Shown here one piece after another: positions 15,377 through 23,187 of a DNA stretch of 46,633 nucleotides. Location: positions 1-46,633 of the forward strand of contig CAYNLW010000009.1 in the NCBI GenBank assembly GCA_964398195.1. Reading direction: 5' to 3'. The position numbers were made by a program, and so were the translations under genes. Source of the DNA: RFPI01 sp964398195 (GTDB lineage Bacteria; Pseudomonadota; Gammaproteobacteria; Burkholderiales; Methylophilaceae). The notes beneath the pieces are model-generated. The model ran no database searches and was not told the origin of the DNA. It worked only from the letters and a program-made list of their open reading frames with translations. Positions within the stretch are counted from its first letter, which is position 1. Each line of letters opens with the position of its first letter.

Positions 15377-16432
15377 ATGAAATTTATTGATGAAGCAACC
15401 ATCAAGCTATACGCCGGTGACGGCGGTAATGGGGTAGCCACCTTTCGCCGTGAAAAATATGAGCCTATGGGCGGTCCCAGTGGTGGCGATGGCGGTCATG
15501 GGGGTTCGATATATTTAGAAGCCGACCGCAATATCAACACCTTGGTGGACTATCGTTATACCCGTACTTTCCGCGCCCAGCGGGGTGAAAACGGGCGTGG
15601 TTCGGATTGCTATGGGGCAGGTGGCGAAGATTTGGTGTTGCGCGTGCCTGTCGGCACAGTGGTCACCAATCATGCCACAGGCCAAGTATTAGTCGATTTA
15701 GCCGACCACGGACAGCGTGCTTTATTAGCCAAAGGCGGTAAGGGCGGCTTGGGTAATATCCATTTCAAATCCAGTATTAATCGCGCGCCACGTCAATGCA
15801 CCAAAGGCGAACCAGGCGAAGAGCTGGAACTGTATTTAGAGTTAAAAGTATTGGCAGACGTGGGTTTATTGGGCATGCCGAATGCCGGCAAATCTACCTT
15901 TATCCGCTCGGTGTCGGCGGCTAAACCAAAAGTGGCGGATTATCCATTTACCACCCTGCATCCCAATTTAGGCGTGGTGCGGGTGGATACCAATCGCAGT
16001 TTTGTGATTGCCGATATCCCCGGCTTGATTGAAGGCGCCGCCGAAGGGGCTGGCTTAGGGCATCAATTTTTACGCCACTTGGCGCGCACTCGTTTATTGC
16101 TGCATATCGTCGATTTAGCGCCATTTGACCCTGCCGTTGATCCTGTGGCAGAAGCCAAAGCAATCGTGCAGGAGCTGAAAAAATATGATGAGTCGCTGTA
16201 TGAAAAACCACGTTGGTTGATCTTAAATAAAGTCGATTTGTTATCTGAGCCTAGCGCCACAGTTCAACAATTTATTCAAGACTACGGCTGGCAAGGCCCT
16301 TGTTATGTGATTTCAGCGATTTCTGGGCAAGGCTGCAAAGAGCTGACCTATGCCATTATGGAACACGTCGAAACTGAAAATATGAAAGCGAGAGAGGCTG
16401 AGCAACAGCCATCACACCATGTCACTAGCTAA
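15377..16432 (+). CDS. obgE: Obg-family GTPase
   Basis: Obg is a large-subunit assembly and stress-related GTPase. Residues 1-158 are the glycine-rich OBG fold (YAGDGGNGV, GGPSGGDGGHGG). The GTPase domain follows with GMPNAGKST (166-174), DIPGLIEGA and NKVDLL. The protein is 351 aa and ends in a short polar tail. The last 14 bp overlap the start of proB, suggesting coupled translation. Confidence 0.96.
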   Translation: MKFIDEATIKLYAGDGGNGVATFRREKYEPMGGPSGGDGGHGGSIYLEADRNINTLVDYRYTRTFRAQRGENGRGSDCYGAGGEDLVLRVPVGTVVTNHATGQVLVDLADHGQRALLAKGGKGGLGNIHFKSSINRAPRQCTKGEPGEELELYLELKVLADVGLLGMPNAGKSTFIRSVSAAKPKVADYPFTTLHPNLGVVRVDTNRSFVIADIPGLIEGAAEGAGLGHQFLRHLARTRLLLHIVDLAPFDPAVDPVAEAKAIVQELKKYDESLYEKPRWLILNKVDLLSEPSATVQQFIQDYGWQGPCYVISAISGQGCKELTYAIMEHVETENMKAREAEQQPSHHVTS

Positions 16433-17549
16433 GCAATCACTGGTCAAGTCGGCCGGCTGCATCGTCGTTAAAGTAGGCTCTAGCCTAGTCACCAATAATG
16501 GTGCCGGCTTAGACCAACAGGCGATCGCTGCTTGGGCCAGTCAAATTGCGCAACTCAGTCAAATGGGGCGTCAAATTGTGCTGGTCTCTAGCGGAGCGGT
16601 GGCAGAGGGAATGCAACGTTTAGGCTTGCAAAAACGGCCTAGCGCAGTGAATGAGTTGCAAGCGGCAGCAGCGGTGGGGCAGATGGGGTTGGTGCAAATG
16701 TATGAGTCTTGCTTCAGCCAACATGGCCTGCATACCGCGCAAGTGTTGCTGACGCACGATGATTTATCCGACCGCAAGCGTTATCTGAATGCCCGTTCCA
16801 CACTAAGAACCTTGCTGGGTTTGCGGGTGATTCCGATTATTAACGAGAATGATACGGTGGTGACCGACGAAATTCGCTTTGGCGATAATGATACTTTGGC
16901 CTCTTTGGTGGCCAATTTAATCGAAGCTGATGTATTGGTGATACTCACTGATCAAGCTGGCTTATATTCTGCTGATCCACGCAAAGACCCTGAAGCCAAG
17001 CTGATTAGCAGCGCTAGTGCAGGCGATGAAGCATTAGAAAAAATGGCTGGTGGGGCAGGTTCTAGCGTAGGCACAGGCGGTATGCTGACCAAGATATTGG
17101 CTGCCAAGCGCGCCGCACGCAGTGGCGCTAACACGGTGATTGCCTCGGGGCGAGAAGCCGATGTGTTAGTGCGATTGGCACAGGGCGAAGCGATAGGCAC
17201 GCATTTGCAAGCGCATCAAGGTAAACTGCAAGCCAAGCAGCAATGGATGGCAGATCATCTGCGTGTGGCTGGGCAACTGACTTTAGATGACGGCGCGGTG
17301 AAAGTATTGCGCGACCAAGGCAAGAGTTTATTGCCAGTCGGTGTGCTAGCGGTACAAGGCAGTTTTGAGCGTGGCGATATCGTGGCTTGCGTGAATCAAC
17401 AAGGATTAGAGATAGCGCGTGGTTTGGTCAATTATTCCTCGCTTGAAACGGCCAAAATACTGCGTCAGCCTAGTCATGAAATCGCCAATATCTTGGGCTA
17501 TATTGACGAGTCTGAGTTGATACACCGCGATAACCTAATTTTGATGTGA
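16419..17549 (+). CDS. proB: Glutamate 5-kinase
   Basis: ProB phosphorylates glutamate in the first step of proline synthesis and is normally feedback-inhibited by proline. The 376 aa cover an amino-acid-kinase domain (VVKVGSSLVTNNG, INENDTVV, FGDNDTLASLVA) and a C-terminal PUA domain from about 277. It overlaps obgE by 14 bp, the common betaproteobacterial rplU-rpmA-obgE-proB order. proA is not nearby. Confidence 0.95.
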   Translation: MSLAKQSLVKSAGCIVVKVGSSLVTNNGAGLDQQAIAAWASQIAQLSQMGRQIVLVSSGAVAEGMQRLGLQKRPSAVNELQAAAAVGQMGLVQMYESCFSQHGLHTAQVLLTHDDLSDRKRYLNARSTLRTLLGLRVIPIINENDTVVTDEIRFGDNDTLASLVANLIEADVLVILTDQAGLYSADPRKDPEAKLISSASAGDEALEKMAGGAGSSVGTGGMLTKILAAKRAARSGANTVIASGREADVLVRLAQGEAIGTHLQAHQGKLQAKQQWMADHLRVAGQLTLDDGAVKVLRDQGKSLLPVGVLAVQGSFERGDIVACVNQQGLEIARGLVNYSSLETAKILRQPSHEIANILGYIDESELIHRDNLILM

Positions 17550-17585
17550 TGTGTGCGATAGCAATTTTGATGCGAAAGGCAAAGC

Positions 17586-18086
17586 ATGAGCGATAAACAG
17601 CCAACAGTAGCGATTATTATGGGCTCCGACAGCGACTGGCCGGTGATGAAATTAGCCGCGCAAATGTTAGACGAGTTCGGCGTGAGTTATGAGGCGAAAG
17701 TAGTATCGGCGCATCGCACGCCAGACCTAATGTTTGAGTTTGCAGAAACTGCTGCCAGCAAAGGGTTTCAGGTGATTATTGCCGGTGCCGGCGGTGCAGC
17801 GCATTTGCCGGGCATGGTGGCGGCAAAAACCACCTTGCCGGTACTAGGCGTGCCAGTGCCTAGCAAACATTTACAAGGCCAAGACTCCTTATATTCCATC
17901 GTGCAAATGCCCAAGGGCATTCCAGTCGCCACCTTTGCCATAGGCGAGGCAGGCGCGGCCAATGCTGGGTTATTTGCGGTGTCTATCTTGGCTAACCACG
18001 ATGCTGAGTTGGCAAAAAAACTGGCCAGCTTTAGACAAAGCCAAACTAGCAAAGTCATGAATATGAAATTATCGGAGTCAAATTGA
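17586..18086 (+). CDS. purE: N5-carboxyaminoimidazole ribonucleotide mutase
   Basis: Class I PurE converts N5-CAIR to CAIR in purine synthesis. GSDSDWPVMK and SAHRTPD form the active-site loops, and AGGAAHLPGMVAA the core. The 166 aa are normal. Its TGA stop overlaps the purK start, so the two enzymes of this branch are translationally coupled. Confidence 0.97.
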   Translation: MSDKQPTVAIIMGSDSDWPVMKLAAQMLDEFGVSYEAKVVSAHRTPDLMFEFAETAASKGFQVIIAGAGGAAHLPGMVAAKTTLPVLGVPVPSKHLQGQDSLYSIVQMPKGIPVATFAIGEAGAANAGLFAVSILANHDAELAKKLASFRQSQTSKVMNMKLSESN

Positions 18087-19234
18087 GTCAGTGCATTCTT
18101 CCTCCCGCCATGTTGGGTATGTTAGGGGGCGGCCAGCTAGGTCGTTTTTTTGTCATTGCCGCGCATGAGATGGGTTACCGCGTTACTGTGTTAGACCCAG
18201 ACTCGCAAAGCCCAGCCGGCAAAATTGCCGATGTGCATTTATGTGCCGCCTATGATGATGAAACCACCTTGCAACAGATGGCGCAAAGCTGTGTGGCAGT
18301 CACCACCGAGTTTGAAAATGTCCCTGCACAAACCATGCAGCAGCTTGCCCAGCATTGTGTGGTGCGGCCTAATGCCAATGCGGTAGCAATTGCGCAACAT
18401 CGTGCTTTAGAAAAACAATTTATTCATGAGACCGGTATTCCGGTAGCGCCATTCTTGGTGATTGATCAAGCGACAGACTTGCCGCCAGATGACAGTGATT
18501 TATACCCTGCCATACTAAAAGTCGCGCGTTTTGGTTATGACGGCAAAGGCCAAGCCAGAGTGGCTAACCAAGCCGAGGCGTTGCAAGCGTTTGGCGAATT
18601 TAAGCAAGCGCAGTGCGTATTAGAAAAACGTATTAAGTTAGACGATGAAGTTTCCGTGGTATTGGCGCGCGCTGACGATGGGCAAATCGTTTGTTTCCCG
18701 ACTGCGCAAAATAGTCATTTGCATGGCATTTTAGATATTTCCGTGGCGCCAGCGCGGGTGTCGCAGGCGATACACCAACAAGCCCAAGCTGCGGCGATTA
18801 AGATTGCCGAGCGCTTGGATTATGTCGGCGTGTTAGCGGTGGAATTTTTTGTCAGCGATGGCCAGTTGTTAGCCAATGAAATGGCGCCACGCCCGCACAA
18901 TTCCGGGCACTACACCATCGATGCCTGCGTCACCAATCAATTTGAACAACAAGTGCGTGCGCTCACCGGTTTGCCTTTGGGCGACAGCCGGCAACATAGC
19001 CCAGCGGTGATGGTGAATTTATTAGGCGATGTCTGGTATCAAGGGCAACAAGTGCGTGAACCGGATTGGCAAAAGCTATTTGCCAAAGCCAATATCAAGC
19101 TACATTTATACGGCAAACAAGCGCCCAGACCAGCGCGCAAGATGGGTCACTACACGGCTATAGATAGCGATTTAGAGGCCGCCTTGCAGAGCGCTTTGGC
19201 GCTGCGTAGCGAGCTTGGTATAGGGGAGTCTTGA
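18083..19234 (+). CDS. purK: N5-carboxyaminoimidazole ribonucleotide synthase
   Basis: PurK is an ATP-grasp enzyme that makes N5-CAIR from AIR, bicarbonate and ATP for PurE. The 383 aa start with ILPPAMLGMLGGGQLGRF, the family N-terminus. The start codon is TTG (18083-18085), with GGAG five bases upstream, and it overlaps the purE stop as TTGA. The ATP-grasp segments LKVARFGYDGKGQ and NEMAPRPHNSGHYT are present. Confidence 0.96.
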   Translation: MSQCILPPAMLGMLGGGQLGRFFVIAAHEMGYRVTVLDPDSQSPAGKIADVHLCAAYDDETTLQQMAQSCVAVTTEFENVPAQTMQQLAQHCVVRPNANAVAIAQHRALEKQFIHETGIPVAPFLVIDQATDLPPDDSDLYPAILKVARFGYDGKGQARVANQAEALQAFGEFKQAQCVLEKRIKLDDEVSVVLARADDGQIVCFPTAQNSHLHGILDISVAPARVSQAIHQQAQAAAIKIAERLDYVGVLAVEFFVSDGQLLANEMAPRPHNSGHYTIDACVTNQFEQQVRALTGLPLGDSRQHSPAVMVNLLGDVWYQGQQVREPDWQKLFAKANIKLHLYGKQAPRPARKMGHYTAIDSDLEAALQSALALRSELGIGES

Positions 19235-19256
19235 TTTAAGCGTAGATAGACGACAT

Positions 19257-19287
19257 AAAAAAAGCCGGTGAAAACCGGCTTTTTGTT
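19257..19287. terminator. Bidirectional terminator between purK and rpsT
   Basis: AAAGCCGGT (19261-19269) and ACCGGCTTTT (19274-19283) form the stem. T-tracts are present in both directions, serving both convergent genes. Confidence 0.9.
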
Positions 19288-19302
19288 TAACGCTTGTGCG
19301 CA

Positions 19303-19566
19303 TTACGCCATAGATTTAATCGATGCGCTTAAACGGCTTTTATGACGAGCTGCTTTGTTTTTGTGAATGATCTTCTTGTCGGCGATACTATCAATGACAC
19401 TCACATTTTCCTGGAAAGAAGCTTGTGCAGCTTTCTTATCACCAGCTTCAATTGCTTTCAGGATTTTCTTAATCGCTGTACGCAATGTTGAACGTAGGCT
19501 GGCGTTGTGAGCGCGTTGTTTAACAGCCTGACGTGCACGTTTTCTCGCTTGAGCGGTATTTGCCAT
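19303..19566 (-). CDS. rpsT: Ribosomal protein S20
   Basis: S20 is a small basic helical protein binding 16S rRNA. The 87 aa begin MANTAQARKRARQ and end SRLSASIKSMA, both typical. It is monocistronic with its own promoter (19614-19642) and terminator. murJ lies downstream of its start on the other strand; rpsT next to murJ-ribF-ileS-lspA is conserved in many proteobacteria. Confidence 0.98.
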   Translation of the reverse strand: MANTAQARKRARQAVKQRAHNASLRSTLRTAIKKILKAIEAGDKKAAQASFQENVSVIDSIADKKIIHKNKAARHKSRLSASIKSMA

Positions 19567-19613
19567 GAATCTGAGTCCTAGTAAAAAATTAGTCTTAAAA
19601 AATCAAGCCGTGC

Positions 19614-19642
19614 ATCATAGCGATTAATCACTGTTTTGGCAA
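19614..19642 (-). promoter_or_regulatory. Sigma-70 promoter for rpsT
   Basis: On the minus strand, TTGCCA (19637-19642) and TATGAT (19614-19619) are separated by exactly 17 bp. Transcription would start about 40 bp before the rpsT ATG. Confidence 0.75.
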
Positions 19643-19671
19643 TCTTTTACACGATAATTTGTGCAATTCTT

Positions 19672-19688
19672 GCGCAATTAATTTGCGC
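19672..19688. repeat. Inverted repeat GCGCAA-n5-TTGCGC
   Basis: A perfect 6-bp dyad lies upstream of the rpsT promoter in an otherwise AT-rich gap (19567-19875). No T-tract follows, so it is not a terminator. It may be an operator or chance. Nothing else was recognised in the gap. Confidence 0.35.
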
Positions 19689-19875
19689 CGCTGAATAATA
19701 TTTTTTGGCTATTTAAAATTATTAACAAATATGCCATAAAGCCTTGTCTAGCCTTGCTTTTCAGCCAATTTATATGTTGCATATAGACATAAATTAAGAT
19801 AAATTTTTGTCTCTATTGCAAGCCTGTTTGAAAAAAGTTTTTTACATCAGGCCAATTTGCTTAAGGAGAAATAGC

Positions 19876-20046
19876 ATGGTCAACAAAACACTACATAAAT
19901 TGCGCTACATTACTGGCGCTGCCTTAGTTGGCTCTGTCATTTCAGGGTTGCTACTAAGCCCCATCAACTTGGGCTTCGACCCTCACATCATCGGCGCCAT
20001 TCTGGCCGCCACCATCGCTTCGATTAAATTAAAAATTTTTGCTTAA
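19876..20046 (+). CDS. Small membrane protein of unknown function (56 aa)
   Basis: The start at 19876 has an excellent ribosome site (AAGGAG, 7 nt spacing), better than for many core genes nearby, so it is probably translated. After a basic N-terminus (MVNKTLHKLRYI), residues 13-27 and 36-54 are hydrophobic. They are separated by the turn SPINLGFDPHIIG, giving a likely two-helix hairpin. Length and shape recall small holin-like or stress membrane peptides, but I do not recognise a family. A second membrane-protein ORF begins 4 bp after the stop. Confidence 0.65.
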   Translation: MVNKTLHKLRYITGAALVGSVISGLLLSPINLGFDPHIIGAILAATIASIKLKIFA

Positions 20047-20049
20047 TTC

Positions 20050-20334
20050 ATGTTTGCTGTTGACGGTAATTGGATAGATATAGGCTCACTGCTGTCTGGG
20101 GGTGGTCTGCTAATTACTGCAACATTGCTGAATTGTCGTGGCAATCAAAGCAAATTTATTTCAAAAAATTCAGCGAAATTATTCGCTGATGGTATTGCCA
20201 TTTTCCCCTTGCTATTACTCGCCATCTCACCAATTTCCTCGCAAATTATTCATGATTTAGAAACCTCTAGCAGGCTTTCCATGGCAATATCTGGCGTTTT
20301 TGGACTATTTGCCATACTAGAGGATATTTTTTAA
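20050..20334 (+). CDS. Predicted three-helix membrane protein of unknown function (94 aa)
   Basis: The ATG is 4 bp past the preceding stop with no separate ribosome site, suggesting translational coupling to the 56-aa gene. Hydrophobic stretches are at about residues 11-28, 49-67 and 73-92. A basic loop (CRGNQSKFISKNSAK) lies between the first two. I recognise no family. The interval is more AT-rich than its neighbours, which may mean recent gain. No integrase or phage gene is present. From 20335 to murJ I see no gene. Confidence 0.55.
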   Translation: MFAVDGNWIDIGSLLSGGGLLITATLLNCRGNQSKFISKNSAKLFADGIAIFPLLLLAISPISSQIIHDLETSSRLSMAISGVFGLFAILEDIF

Positions 20335-20567
20335 TATTCAGCTGGCTGCACTTCTCGTCAAAATAAGTCAAGTAAAGCTGAATTACATTTCCACATTTAC
20401 TAGATTTCGCAGCATGCTATAAATCGTTGGCTGGGAATTTAATTATCTTTGCAAAATAGGGAATCAAACTCCTTAATTGCAAGGATAAATTAAAGGCAAA
20501 TGCTGCTATGTTATATAAAACATCCTTTGCCGAATCAATTGCTAGCGAGTTCCCCGCATACTCCTCA

Positions 20568-20576
20568 TGCTAAAAT
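20568..20576 (+). promoter_or_regulatory. Possible extended -10 promoter for murJ
   Basis: TGCTAAAAT fits the extended -10 form (TGn followed by a -10 hexamer), 42 bp before the murJ start. No convincing -35 is at the right distance. Confidence 0.35.
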
Positions 20577-20618
20577 CAGCTAGGCGAATATCTAACATTA
20601 ACTCAAGACTGTGATTGC

Positions 20619-22157
20619 ATGAATTTACTCAAAGCGCTAGCGACTGTAGGCAGTATGACCTTTGTGTCGCGTATTCTTGGTTTTGTGCGCGATACCTTGA
20701 TTGCTCGGGTGTTTGGGGCGGGATTGGCGACCGATGCGTTTTTTGTGGCGTTTAAAATTCCTAATCTTTTGCGACGCATTTCAGCAGAGGGAGCATTTTC
20801 CCAAGCGTTTGTGCCTATCTTGGCGGAATATAAGGCGCAGCGTAGCCCGCAGCAGACGCATCAGCTGATTAATCATGTGGCGACTTTATTGGGCTTGTTG
20901 CTGGTCTTGATGACCATATTAGGCATGCTGGCAGCGCCTTGGATAGTGCAAATTTCAGCCCCGGGGTTTACCGCGCAGGCAGAAAAATTTGCCCTGACGG
21001 TGGAGTTATTGCGCATTACTTTTCCGTATATCTTTTTTATCTCCTTGGTTTCTTTGGCCGGTGGCGTATTAAATACTTATGGCAATTTTTCCGTGCCAGC
21101 GATGACGCCGGTGTGGCTGAATTTGTCGTTTATCGTGGCGGTGTTATTAATTGCGCCGTATTTCGATCACTCCATCAAGGTATTGGCTTGGGCGGTATTT
21201 GTCGGTGGGGTGCTGCAGTTGTTATATCAAATTCCCTATCTCATGCGTATAGGCTTATTGCCGCGCTATGAGCTGAATCTGCATGACCCTGGTGTGTGGC
21301 GTATCGTCAAATTGATGGGGCCGGCGGTATTTGGCGTGTCGATTGCGCAAATTTCCTTATTGATTAATACCATTTTCGCCTCGTTTTTACAGACTGGCAG
21401 CGTGTCTTGGTTGTATTACGCAGACCGCCTGATGGAGTTCCCCACCGGTGTGCTGGGGGTTGCCTTGGGCACTATTTTATTACCCAGCTTGGCCAAGTCC
21501 TATGCCGATAAAGCCGATGGTGAATATTCGCGCTTATTAGATTGGGGCTTGCGCTTGTGCTTCTTGTTGGCTGCGCCAGCAGCGGTGGCCTTGGCGGTAC
21601 TATCAGTGCCCTTGGTGACGGGTCTATTTCACTACGGTGCATTTACTGCACAAGACGTAGAGATGACTAGACAAGCGCTGATCGCCTACAGCGTGGGCTT
21701 GCTAGGCTTGATTTTGGTCAAGGTATTAGCGCCAGCGTTTTACTCCAGACAAAATATTAAAACCCCAGTCAAGATTGCCATATTTACCTTATTGGCCACT
21801 CAGTTGATGAACTTGGCTTTTATCGGCCCTTTTAAACACGCCGGTTTGGCGCTTGCCATTGGGCTGGGTGCTTGTATCAATGCGGCCATCTTGTTCTACT
21901 ATTTGCGTAAGCACAACATTTTTACCCCGCAGTCTGGTTGGCTCAAGTTTGCCGGACAATTACTGCTCGCTTTAACTGTGATGGCCTTGCTGTTAAAGCT
22001 GCTGGCAGGCAGCGATGCGCAATGGTTGCAATATACGCTGATGGCCAAGCTAATCCATTTAAGCAGCCTATTAGTGGCCGGCGCGGGCAGTTATTTCTTG
22101 ACGCTATGGCTGTTAGGGATACGCCTGCGTCATTTTATGCAAACCACCGTGCGTTAA
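20619..22157 (+). CDS. murJ: Lipid II flippase MurJ
   Basis: MurJ moves lipid II across the inner membrane for peptidoglycan synthesis. The 512-aa MviN/MurJ-type protein starts LATVGSMTFVSRILGFVRDTLIARVFGAG and has about 14 hydrophobic helices. The conserved RISAEGAFSQAFVPI segment is present. It is followed after 3 bp by ribF. Confidence 0.96.
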   Translation: MNLLKALATVGSMTFVSRILGFVRDTLIARVFGAGLATDAFFVAFKIPNLLRRISAEGAFSQAFVPILAEYKAQRSPQQTHQLINHVATLLGLLLVLMTILGMLAAPWIVQISAPGFTAQAEKFALTVELLRITFPYIFFISLVSLAGGVLNTYGNFSVPAMTPVWLNLSFIVAVLLIAPYFDHSIKVLAWAVFVGGVLQLLYQIPYLMRIGLLPRYELNLHDPGVWRIVKLMGPAVFGVSIAQISLLINTIFASFLQTGSVSWLYYADRLMEFPTGVLGVALGTILLPSLAKSYADKADGEYSRLLDWGLRLCFLLAAPAAVALAVLSVPLVTGLFHYGAFTAQDVEMTRQALIAYSVGLLGLILVKVLAPAFYSRQNIKTPVKIAIFTLLATQLMNLAFIGPFKHAGLALAIGLGACINAAILFYYLRKHNIFTPQSGWLKFAGQLLLALTVMALLLKLLAGSDAQWLQYTLMAKLIHLSSLLVAGAGSYFLTLWLLGIRLRHFMQTTVR

Positions 22158-22160
22158 CTT

Positions 22161-23072
22161 ATGCAAGTCATTCGCCACTATCATCAAGCTGACCGCGCCC
22201 CATGTGCGCTCGCCATAGGCAATTTTGATGGCATGCACCTAGGCCATCAGGGCCTGCTGAAAGCCTTGGTCGAGCACGCGCGACAACAGCAACTATTATC
22301 CGCCGTGATGACCTTTGAGCCGCATCCACGCGAATTCTTTACCCCGCAACAAGCGCCCAGCCGCCTCGCGTCTTTGCGTGAGAAGCTGGAGTGGTGCGCT
22401 GAGCTGGGGGTGGATAGAGTGTTTTTGCTACGCTTTGATCAGGCCTTTGCCAATATTTCTAGCCAACATTTTTTACAGCAAATTCTGTTGCAAGATATCA
22501 ACGCGCAAGCCGTGCTGGTGGGCGAGGATTTTCGTTTTGGCGCCGGCCGTCAAGGCGGTGTGGCAGACATTGCGCAGGCTGGCATACAGCTGATTACCCT
22601 GCCAGAAGTGCAGATTGCTATGCCTGACGGGTTGCAGCGTGTGTCTAGCACTGCGGTGCGCAATGCCTTGGCGGCAGGACAGTTAGACTTGGCTAGCCAG
22701 TTATTAGGCCGGCCATATAGCATTAGCGGCACGGTGATTCGTGGCCAGCAGCTAGGCCGTCGCTTGGGCTATCCGACCGCCAATGTGCATATGCGCCATG
22801 AGCGCCCTGCCTTGACTGGGGTGTATGCGGTGCGCTTAGATGATATGCCGGGGGTGGCCAATCTAGGCGTTAGGCCAACTGTGGCAGGGATAGCCAAATT
22901 GCGCTTAGAAGTGCACTTGTTTAATTTTTCTGGTGATTTATATAGACGCCATGTGCATGTCAGCTTTTTCCACAAAATCCGCGATGAAATGAAATTTGCC
23001 GGCTTGCCTGAGCTGCAACAACAAATCGCGCGCGATGTGATACAAGCGCAAGCCTATTTTGCGCTGGCTTAG
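22161..23072 (+). CDS. ribF: Bifunctional riboflavin kinase / FAD synthetase
   Basis: RibF makes FMN and FAD from riboflavin. The N-terminal adenylyltransferase domain has AIGNFDGMHLGHQ and the C-terminal kinase domain has GTVIRGQQLGRRLGYPTAN. The 303 aa are normal. Its position between murJ and ileS is conserved. Spacing of 3 bp after murJ indicates an operon. No FMN riboswitch was seen. Confidence 0.96.
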   Translation: MQVIRHYHQADRAPCALAIGNFDGMHLGHQGLLKALVEHARQQQLLSAVMTFEPHPREFFTPQQAPSRLASLREKLEWCAELGVDRVFLLRFDQAFANISSQHFLQQILLQDINAQAVLVGEDFRFGAGRQGGVADIAQAGIQLITLPEVQIAMPDGLQRVSSTAVRNALAAGQLDLASQLLGRPYSISGTVIRGQQLGRRLGYPTANVHMRHERPALTGVYAVRLDDMPGVANLGVRPTVAGIAKLRLEVHLFNFSGDLYRRHVHVSFFHKIRDEMKFAGLPELQQQIARDVIQAQAYFALA

Positions 23073-23187
23073 CGCTTACGCTGATTGGCCAGCTGCACAG
23101 GCTGATATGCCTGAATCAGGCGGCAATTTACGGTAAAATAAACGCTTTTTTTGCGGGCGAGTGCCTAGATTGCTGTGTGAGTAAAAC

